Assembly (NCBI GenBank): GCA_903831485.1
Contig: CAIKXW010000131.1
Coordinates: forward strand, 1 to 12,959
Source of the DNA: an uncultured Alphaproteobacteria bacterium
Lineage (GTDB): Bacteria > Pseudomonadota > Alphaproteobacteria > Caulobacterales > Hyphomonadaceae
Direction of reading: 5' to 3'
DNA: 12,959 nt
Part shown: piece by piece, positions 8,105 to 12,959 of the stretch
Position numbering within the stretch: position 1 is the first letter of the stretch
Layout of the letters: every line of letters starts with the position of its first letter
Notes under the pieces: generated by a model
The model's input: only the letters and a program-made list of their open reading frames with translations
Told to the model about the DNA's origin: nothing
Databases searched by the model: none
Position numbers and translations under genes: made by a program

Positions 8105-8422
8105 TCATTCGTCGCCTTCAAAGCGGAGAACGCACGCCTTGTACGGTCCGCCCGGCATGCCCGTCAGGCGCGAGGCGCCATCCGTGGTGTCCAGGCGCGG
8201 CCCGCCTGGGATCGGGGCGCCACTGGCGTCCGTGACATCACCTGTCCGCCAACCCGCCGTGACCTCGACCTCGCCGGAAATGATCTGGCGTGACTGGAAG
8301 CTTTTGCCGTTGTCGCAGGCATGTGTGTACAGCGGCGAACCATGCCGGGTGCGCAACGCGTTATCGTCCGCGACGCAGGACGCCAGCGGCAGGCTGCAGG
8401 CGATGAGGATCAGGAAGCGCAT
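8105..8422 (-). CDS. Small lipoprotein of unknown function
   Basis: 105 residues from the ATG at 8422. The N-terminus MRFLILIACSLPLASC is a lipoprotein signal with lipobox LASC and Cys16 as the lipidated residue; the following Val and Ala do not suggest inner-membrane retention. The mature part has two further cysteines, in YTHACDNG and YKACVLRF, likely a disulfide. The central stretch is Gly/Asp-rich. The ACDNGKSF opening and late Cys resemble the layout of MliC-type lysozyme-inhibitor lipoproteins, but the match is too weak to name it. A longer frame starting at a GTG (8500) would bury the lipoprotein signal and is rejected. A TPR-protein gene follows on the same strand. Confidence 0.75.
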   Translation of the reverse strand: MRFLILIACSLPLASCVADDNALRTRHGSPLYTHACDNGKSFQSRQIISGEVEVTAGWRTGDVTDASGAPIPGGPRLDTTDGASRLTGMPGGPYKACVLRFEGDE

Positions 8423-8598
8423 TTTCACCCGTCCCTTCCTGCGAACCTGCAAACCTGACTCCGACGCATCCGGCCCTGCAAGCTCCCTGTGCAGCTGCAC
8501 GAAACGAACAGTCTACGTGTATTGTACGCGTCCGGCCGTGAGTATAGACAAGCGATGTGAGCAGATGCTCACCACGTCCGCATCTCAGGGGGTTCAGG
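8423..8598. promoter_or_regulatory. Divergent control region with three inverted repeats
   Basis: The gap between the lipoprotein and the LPMO-like gene holds a perfect 12-bp palindrome GTGCAGCTGCAC (8489-8500), an imperfect repeat ACGTGTA-TTG-TACGCGT (8515-8531, one mismatch) and a perfect 7-bp repeat GTGAGCA-GA-TGCTCAC (8557-8572). TATAGA (8543-8548) may be the plus-strand -10 box, which puts the third repeat at the predicted start of transcription. On the minus strand TACAAT (8521-8526) is a good -10 candidate for the lipoprotein gene and lies inside the second repeat. Placement suits repressor operators; no known regulator motif is recognised. Confidence 0.45.
8587..8592 (+). promoter_or_regulatory. 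Shine-Dalgarno that fixes the LPMO-like start
   Basis: AGGGGG lies 6 bases before the ATG at 8599. This start opens directly into a signal peptide, whereas the upstream in-frame GTG at 8557 falls inside the inverted repeat. Confidence 0.7.
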
Positions 8599-9213
8599 AT
8601 GAAGCGCTCGATTTCCGCACTGATTGGCGTCTCGGCGCTGGTGCTGGCAGCCGCGCCTGCGTCGGCTCACTTCATTCTCGTGGCGCCGGATGCGTGGGTT
8701 GAAGTGAACGTGCTGGGCGATCCGCAGAAGGCGGCGCCCTGCGGTACATCCGACATCACCAAGGGCGCGCCCACCGGCAAGGTGACGGCGATGACCGGCG
8801 GCGAAAACCTGCACATCAAGATCAAGGAGACGATCTACCACCCCGGCTACTATAGGGTAGCACTCTCGGTGCTCGACCGCGGCGAGCTGCCGGCTGACCC
8901 GGAAGCGACAACGCGGGAATCGCCGCGCGGTCCGATTTCGGTCTCCGGCAAGATCGACCCGAAACCTCGGCCCCCCGTTCTGGCCGACGGCCTCTTCGAA
9001 CACCGCGAGCGCCCCGCGCCGGGCTCGTTCTTCGAGACCGACGTCAAGCTGCCGAACATCAACTGCGAGAAATGCACCGTGCAGATCCTGCAATTCATGG
9101 AAGAGCACGGCCTCAACAAGGAAGGCGATTTCTCCTATCATCACTGCGCCGACCTGAAGATCACCGCCAATCCGGCGCTTCCGATCGATAAGGCGTGGCC
9201 GGGTCAGAAATAG
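8599..9213 (+). CDS. Secreted SCE4755-like (polysaccharide monooxygenase-like) protein
   Basis: 204 residues. A Sec signal peptide (1-23, ...APASA) is predicted to be cut directly before His24, so the mature protein starts HFILVAPDAW. An N-terminal histidine is the defining feature of lytic polysaccharide monooxygenases, where its amino group and side chain, with a second His, hold copper in a histidine brace. His81 in YHPGYYRVAL is the best second-ligand candidate; His181/His182 in YHHCADLKI are others. Cys48, Cys156 and Cys159 (NCEKC) and Cys183 could form two disulfides. The layout (HF..APxxW, GDPQK..PCG, ETIYHPGYYRVAL, PPVLADG, CxxCTxQxxxFM, YHHCA) matches from memory the SCE4755 family annotated as LPMO-like. 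Substrate and even catalytic activity are unproven. Confidence 0.8.
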   Translation: MKRSISALIGVSALVLAAAPASAHFILVAPDAWVEVNVLGDPQKAAPCGTSDITKGAPTGKVTAMTGGENLHIKIKETIYHPGYYRVALSVLDRGELPADPEATTRESPRGPISVSGKIDPKPRPPVLADGLFEHRERPAPGSFFETDVKLPNINCEKCTVQILQFMEEHGLNKEGDFSYHHCADLKITANPALPIDKAWPGQK

Positions 9214-9227
9214 GATCGGCGCTGGCG

Positions 9228-9911
9228 CTACCCTTCCAGCAAGCCGAGCACGTCATCCAACGACTTCACAACGTGCAGCGCGCGCCCGCGTGTCTCCTCG
9301 TCCGGCTGAATGAGGTCCGGCGCCATGATCGTCATGAGGCCGGCGGCATGCGCCGAGGCGACGCCAGTGGGAGAGTCCTCGATTGCCAGAACGTCATGCG
9401 GACGATGACCGAGGATGGTCGACGCCTTCAGGTAGGGCTCCGGATGCGGCTTGCCGTGGGTCACGTCCTCGCGCGTGACCACGCCGCGAAAGCGCTCGGC
9501 CAGGTTGTGCGCTGCAAAGTGCTTGTTCACCCAGCCCGGACCCGACGAGGTTGCGAGTGCATAGGGCGTGGCCGAGGCATCAAGCCGGTCCAGCAGCGCG
9601 CCGACGCCGGGCTTCAGCGGGGCCGAGCGGTCCCCGAAGAACTCGCCCACCGTTGCGTAGAACGCTTCCAGCGGAAACGCCGCGCCAAAGTATTCCCGCA
9701 TCTTCATTTCGCTGTGCTGGCGGTGGCGGCCGACAAGCGTCAGAAACTGCGCATGCGTGAACGGCACGCCGTGCCGGTCAGCCGCCGCCATGTAGGCCTC
9801 CAGCACCAGCGCTTCCGAGTCGATCAGTGTGCCGTCGAGGTCGAAAACAACGGCTTTTGGCCTTCGGGGGAGTCTGAAGGCCGAGACTGGGGGGAGGCCG
9901 AGTGTTGTCAT
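9228..9911 (-). CDS. HAD-superfamily phosphatase (beta-phosphoglucomutase-like subfamily)
   Basis: 227 residues with all four HAD motifs: VFDLDGTLID with nucleophile Asp24 and acid Asp26, TSS at 121-123, Lys154 in HGKPHPEPY, and the metal-binding IEDSPTGV with Glu178 and Asp179. A helical cap domain sits between motifs I and II (about 30-100), the arrangement of phosphatases acting on small phosphorylated sugars or phosphoglycolate-like metabolites. It is cytoplasmic; the substrate cannot be read from the sequence. The gene converges on the LPMO-like gene (14-base gap) and is divergent from mmsA (89-base gap). The start at 9911 has no clear Shine-Dalgarno and gives about 15 residues before the first strand, so the true start is slightly uncertain. 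Confidence 0.9.
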   Translation of the reverse strand: MTTLGLPPVSAFRLPRRPKAVVFDLDGTLIDSEALVLEAYMAAADRHGVPFTHAQFLTLVGRHRQHSEMKMREYFGAAFPLEAFYATVGEFFGDRSAPLKPGVGALLDRLDASATPYALATSSGPGWVNKHFAAHNLAERFRGVVTREDVTHGKPHPEPYLKASTILGHRPHDVLAIEDSPTGVASAHAAGLMTIMAPDLIQPDEETRGRALHVVKSLDDVLGLLEG

Positions 9912-10000
9912 GCGCTGCAGGTGGCGGTTACGGCTGGCACGGTCAAGCGGATAGGGCTATCGAAGCCCCGATAAAGACAAACGCACTGGGAGTTGCGCGC

Positions 10001-11512
10001 ATGCGGCGTATCGAAGGCTTCATCGGCGGGAAATCGGTCAAGGCGACCTCGGGCCGCGAAGGGGATGTATTCAACCCCAACACCGGCGAGGTCCAGGCCA
10101 GGGTCAGCTTCGCCACGACCGAGGACGTCGATACAGCCGTGCAGGCAGCTGCGAAGGCTCTGCCGGGCTGGAGCGCTACCAACCCGCAACGCCGCGCCCG
10201 CGTGATGTTCGAGTTCAAGCGCCTCGTCGAAGCCAACATGCAGCAGCTGGCCGAGCTTCTCTCCAGCGAGCACGGCAAGGTCGTCGCCGACTCCAAGGGA
10301 GACATCCAGCGCGGCCTGGAAGTCATCGAGTTCGCCTGCGGCATCCCGCACGCCCTGAAGGGCGAATACACGGAAGGCGCCGGCCCCGGCATCGACGTCT
10401 ATTCGATGCGCCAGCCGCTCGGTGTCGTCGCCGGGATCACGCCGTTCAACTTCCCCGCCATGATCCCGATGTGGATGTTCGGCGTCGCCATCGCCGTCGG
10501 CAACACCTTCGTGCTCAAGCCGTCCGAGCGCGACCCATCCGTGCCCGTCCGTCTGGGCGAACTCTTCATGGAAGCGGGCGCCGCCGCCGGTCTCGATGTG
10601 ACGGGCGTCCTAAACGTCGTGCATGGCGACAAGGTCGCTGTTGACGCCATCCTGCATCATCCGGAGATCAAGGCGATCAGCTTCGTCGGCTCCTCCGACA
10701 TCGCCCACTACATTTATCACACCGGCGCCGCTAACGGTAAGCGCGTGCAGGCAATGGGCGGGGCCAAGAACCACGGCATCGTCATGCCCGACGCCGACAT
10801 GGATCAGGTCGTGAAGGATCTCGCCGGGGCCGCCTTCGGTTCCGCGGGCGAACGCTGCATGGCGCTCCCGGTCGTCGTGCCTGTCGGCAAGAAGACGGCG
10901 GACGAGCTGCGCGATCGCATGGTCGCCGAGATCGAGACGATGAAGGTCGGCATCTCCAGCGACCCTGCCGCGCAGTACGGCCCGGTGGTCAACAAGGCCC
11001 ATCGCGACAAGATCGCCGGCTACATCCAGACCGGCGTCGATGAAGGCGCGGAACTGGTCGTCGATGGCCGCGGCTTCAAGCTTCAGGGCTATGAGAACGG
11101 CTTCTTCATCGGCCCGTCGCTGTTCGATAATGTGAAGCCCGGCATGAAGACCTATAACGAGGAAATCTTCGGACCCGTGCTGCAAATCGTACGCGCTGAC
11201 ACGTTCGAGGAAGCGGTCGAGCTTCCCTCCAAACACCAGTACGGCAACGGCGTCGCCATCTTCACCCGCAACGGCCGCGCCGCGCGCGAGTTCGCGGCCA
11301 AGGTCAATGTCGGCATGGTCGGCATCAACGTGCCGATCCCCGTGCCGGTCGCCTACCACACCTTCGGCGGCTGGAAGCGCTCCGCCTTCGGCGACACCAA
11401 CCAGCACGGCATGGAAGGCCTGAAGTTCTGGACGAAGGTCAAGACCGTCACCGCCCGCTGGCCGGAAGGCGACGTGGCAGACTCTAGCTTCGTCATCCCG
11501 ACGATGCGGTAG
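10001..11512 (+). CDS. mmsA: Methylmalonate-semialdehyde dehydrogenase (CoA-acylating)
   Basis: 503 residues, typical of the family. It converts methylmalonate semialdehyde (or malonate semialdehyde) to propionyl-CoA (or acetyl-CoA) with NAD+ and CoA, in valine or inositol breakdown. Marks are TPFNFP with Asn150, MIPMWMFGVAIAVGN (154-168), KPSERDP (173-179), catalytic Cys286 in GSAGERCMALP, and EEIFGPVL. The segment AMGGAKNH (251-258) lacks the general-base Glu found here in hydrolytic aldehyde dehydrogenases, as expected for the CoA-acylating class. The ATG at 10001 follows GGGAG about 10 bases upstream; an in-frame extension back to 9902 runs into the HAD gene start and is not conserved-looking. 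It is divergent from the HAD gene. The acyl-CoA dehydrogenase 5 kb away might serve the same pathway, but no linkage shows this. Confidence 0.96.
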   Translation: MRRIEGFIGGKSVKATSGREGDVFNPNTGEVQARVSFATTEDVDTAVQAAAKALPGWSATNPQRRARVMFEFKRLVEANMQQLAELLSSEHGKVVADSKGDIQRGLEVIEFACGIPHALKGEYTEGAGPGIDVYSMRQPLGVVAGITPFNFPAMIPMWMFGVAIAVGNTFVLKPSERDPSVPVRLGELFMEAGAAAGLDVTGVLNVVHGDKVAVDAILHHPEIKAISFVGSSDIAHYIYHTGAANGKRVQAMGGAKNHGIVMPDADMDQVVKDLAGAAFGSAGERCMALPVVVPVGKKTADELRDRMVAEIETMKVGISSDPAAQYGPVVNKAHRDKIAGYIQTGVDEGAELVVDGRGFKLQGYENGFFIGPSLFDNVKPGMKTYNEEIFGPVLQIVRADTFEEAVELPSKHQYGNGVAIFTRNGRAAREFAAKVNVGMVGINVPIPVPVAYHTFGGWKRSAFGDTNQHGMEGLKFWTKVKTVTARWPEGDVADSSFVIPTMR

Positions 11513-11551
11513 TCCTCTTCGGTTCGATTGGGGGCGCTGGTGGCGGCTCCT

Positions 11552-12106
11552 CTAATCGACGAACAGCTTCTGCAACGCCTCCAGCGTCTGTCTGTCGCCG
11601 TCCGCGAAGAAGCCATGCAGCTGGTCGAAGCCCGGCCCCGAGCCAAAGCCCTGGTGCGTCAGCACGAGCCGTGTGCCGCCTGTCTCGGGCGCGAGGTGAA
11701 AACTCGTCACCGTCTGCTTGAACAGATCGGCATGCGGGAAGCCCGGCGGCGTCTGGATCGTGCGGAAGACGACCAGCCGGTCCGGAATCACAGCCAGGAA
11801 TTCCTGCTTGATGTTGGCCGGATCGCCAGCCTTCGCAGCGGCATCATAGCTGGTCTCCAACTCGCCATGCAGCTTGACCGCGCCAAACGCGCTCGGCGCC
11901 GCCCAGCTTTTCCACCCGTCCACAGTCGCGATCGCGCGATACACGTCCGCAGGGCTGGCGGGCAGCCATGCCGACATCTGGATTGCACGCACGCCATCTG
12001 CTTCGACAAAGGACGTGTCCGCGATCGTCGCGGCGGGAGGCGCCGGCGCCGCCGTCGCACAGGCTGAGAGAGCGAAGAAAGCTGCGGCGACGAGAACGGA
12101 CTTCAT
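11552..12106 (-). CDS. SRPBCC-family lipoprotein
   Basis: 184 residues from the ATG at 12106, which has AGGGGG (12115-12120) 8 bases upstream. MKSVLVAAAFFALSAC is a lipoprotein signal with lipobox LSAC and Cys16. The Ala/Pro-rich linker after it tethers the folded domain. The rest resembles the START/SRPBCC (polyketide-cyclase/AHSA1-like) helix-grip fold: SAWLPASPADVYRAIATVDGW opening, SWAAPSAF, a middle of paired strands ending VVFRT, and GGTRLVLTHQGFG before a long C-terminal helix. These domains bind hydrophobic ligands in a central cavity. A membrane-anchored periplasmic version is less usual than the cytoplasmic ones. It converges on mmsA with a 39-base gap and is divergent from the membrane protein gene. 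The ligand is unknown. Confidence 0.85.
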   Translation of the reverse strand: MKSVLVAAAFFALSACATAAPAPPAATIADTSFVEADGVRAIQMSAWLPASPADVYRAIATVDGWKSWAAPSAFGAVKLHGELETSYDAAAKAGDPANIKQEFLAVIPDRLVVFRTIQTPPGFPHADLFKQTVTSFHLAPETGGTRLVLTHQGFGSGPGFDQLHGFFADGDRQTLEALQKLFVD

Positions 12107-12245
12107 GCAGGCGGCCCCCTTCGGCGTGCCCCCTGGCCAAAGGAAGCACCGCAAATGTCGGAGCTTCAGTCTTGCGAGCGGCGCCGGACCCCGTCAACCT
12201 TCCCGCTCGCAAGCGCCCGACCGGCGCAGCTGGAGCCGCCGAGCC
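12107..12245. promoter_or_regulatory. Divergent intergenic region between the SRPBCC lipoprotein and DUF2306-like genes
   Basis: This 139-base gap separates two divergent genes and must hold both promoters. It contains one clear structure, the 11-bp inverted repeat at 12171-12213. GGAG (12232-12235) lies 10 bases before the DUF2306-like ATG. No convincing -35/-10 pair was found. Confidence 0.4.
12171..12213. repeat. Perfect 11-bp inverted repeat
   Basis: CTTGCGAGCGG (12171-12181) and CCGCTCGCAAG (12203-12213) are exact reverse complements separated by 21 bases, about two helical turns. In DNA this suits two half-sites of a dimeric regulator on the same face. In RNA it would be a long hairpin just before the DUF2306-like gene. 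No T-run follows on either strand, so it is not a typical terminator. Confidence 0.7.
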
Positions 12246-12959
12246 ATGACCGCACTTGCCCAACCCCTGTCGCCGCCGCGATGGACCGGCTCCGCGCTGC
12301 GTTGGGCGTCCATCGCGCTGGTCGGCGCCGTGTGGATCAGCTCCGCGATTTTCGGCTTCTACATTCTTGCCTTCTATGGCGGCGCCATCCCAGCCAACAC
12401 GATGAACGACTGGAACGAGACGCTGCCCCGGCTCTACGAAGCGCACACGCCCGTAGCCTCCGCCGGGATCGGGCTGCACTTCTTCGCCGGCGCAGTTCTG
12501 CTGTTGCTGGGCCCGATCCAGCTCATCGGCGCGATCCGAGCAAAGGCGCCTGCCGTTCACCACTGGATAGGCCGCATCTATGCGCTGGCCGCGCTCGCCG
12601 CCGGTGTCGGTGGTCTTACCTTCATCGCCATGAAGGGCACGGTCGGAGGGCTCGCCATGGATATCGCCTTCGCTGCATACGGCGCGCTGATGGTGCTGGC
12701 CGCCGTGCAGACGGTCCGGCACGCCATGGCCCGCCGCATCGAGATACACCGCGCCTGGGCCATCCGCCTGTTCGCGCTCGCCATCGGCTCGTGGCTCTAT
12801 CGTATCGGCTACGGCCTGTTCTTCGTATTCGCCGGCCCGCACAATCCGGGCCATATCGAAGCCGATTTCTCCGGCTGGTTCGACCATGTGATGAACTGGG
12901 CGTTCTTCGTGCCCCCACTGATTGTGGCAGAACTCTATATCCGCGCACGCCGCGGCGAA
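12246..12959 (+). CDS. DUF2306-like integral membrane protein (3' end beyond window)
   Basis: The frame is open for 238 codons from the ATG at 12246 to the window edge without a stop. About six membrane segments are visible (roughly residues 21-44, 72-97, 107-128, 135-157, 171-196, 215-233). HHWIGRIYAL (105-114) and EIHRAWAIRLFALAI (166-180) match the pattern of DUF2306 membrane proteins, where an HxWxGR and an HRxWxIR motif recur. His78, His106 and His168 lie at or inside membrane edges, which might mean metal or haem binding, though this is only inference. GGAG at 12232-12235 precedes the start. The function of the family is not established. It is divergent from the SRPBCC lipoprotein gene. 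Confidence 0.8.
   Translation, partial: MTALAQPLSPPRWTGSALRWASIALVGAVWISSAIFGFYILAFYGGAIPANTMNDWNETLPRLYEAHTPVASAGIGLHFFAGAVLLLLGPIQLIGAIRAKAPAVHHWIGRIYALAALAAGVGGLTFIAMKGTVGGLAMDIAFAAYGALMVLAAVQTVRHAMARRIEIHRAWAIRLFALAIGSWLYRIGYGLFFVFAGPHNPGHIEADFSGWFDHVMNWAFFVPPLIVAELYIRARRGE

Noticed and set aside
8423..8500. Longer lipoprotein start at GTG 8500
   Set aside because: It would place 26 charged residues before a perfect lipoprotein signal and begin inside the 12-bp palindrome.
9902..10000. N-terminal extension of mmsA
   Set aside because: The extra 33 residues overlap the divergent HAD gene start and precede the conserved N-terminus; ATG 10001 has its own GGGAG site.

Overview
This is a GC-rich (by eye a little over 60% GC) bacterial chromosomal segment, most likely from an alphaproteobacterium. 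The order Caulobacterales/Hyphomonadales is a tentative guess. It rests on the HvrA-like H-NS protein, the codon use, the glutathione-dependent formaldehyde genes, the methylmalonate-semialdehyde dehydrogenase and the many small exported proteins. Nearly all the sequence is coding. I see no transposase, CRISPR array, toxin-antitoxin pair or defence system, so most of the window reads as ordinary chromosome.

Left edge (1-710): positions 92-138 are the 3' half of a CAT-anticodon (Met/Ile2 type) tRNA with no 5' half, the classic footprint of tRNA-targeted integration. A rho-independent-like hairpin follows, and then a minus-strand H-NS/HvrA-family DNA-binding protein gene with its own promoter.

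Formaldehyde block (710-3466, minus strand): adhC (S-(hydroxymethyl)glutathione dehydrogenase), an unrecognised exported protein whose ATG abuts the adhC stop (TAGATG), and fghA (S-formylglutathione hydrolase, TTG start) form a probable operon that oxidises formaldehyde to formate through glutathione adducts. An acyl-CoA dehydrogenase gene (3596-4744) is divergent from it.

Selenium block (4741-6931): mnmH (tRNA 2-selenouridine synthase) and selD (selenophosphate synthase) are divergent from a 49-bp gap. SelD makes the selenophosphate that MnmH uses to selenate the tRNA wobble uridine. The stop codons of mnmH and the acyl-CoA dehydrogenase gene share one CTAG.

Exported-protein block (6935-9213): a TPR-containing exported protein, a small lipoprotein and, divergently, a secreted protein resembling the SCE4755 family of LPMO-like proteins, whose predicted mature N-terminus is histidine. 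The 176-bp divergent region before this last gene carries three inverted repeats.

Right part (9228-12959): a HAD-family phosphatase is divergent from mmsA (methylmalonate-semialdehyde dehydrogenase, valine/inositol catabolism). These are followed by an SRPBCC-type lipoprotein and, divergent from it across an 11-bp perfect inverted repeat, a DUF2306-like membrane protein that runs off the window end.
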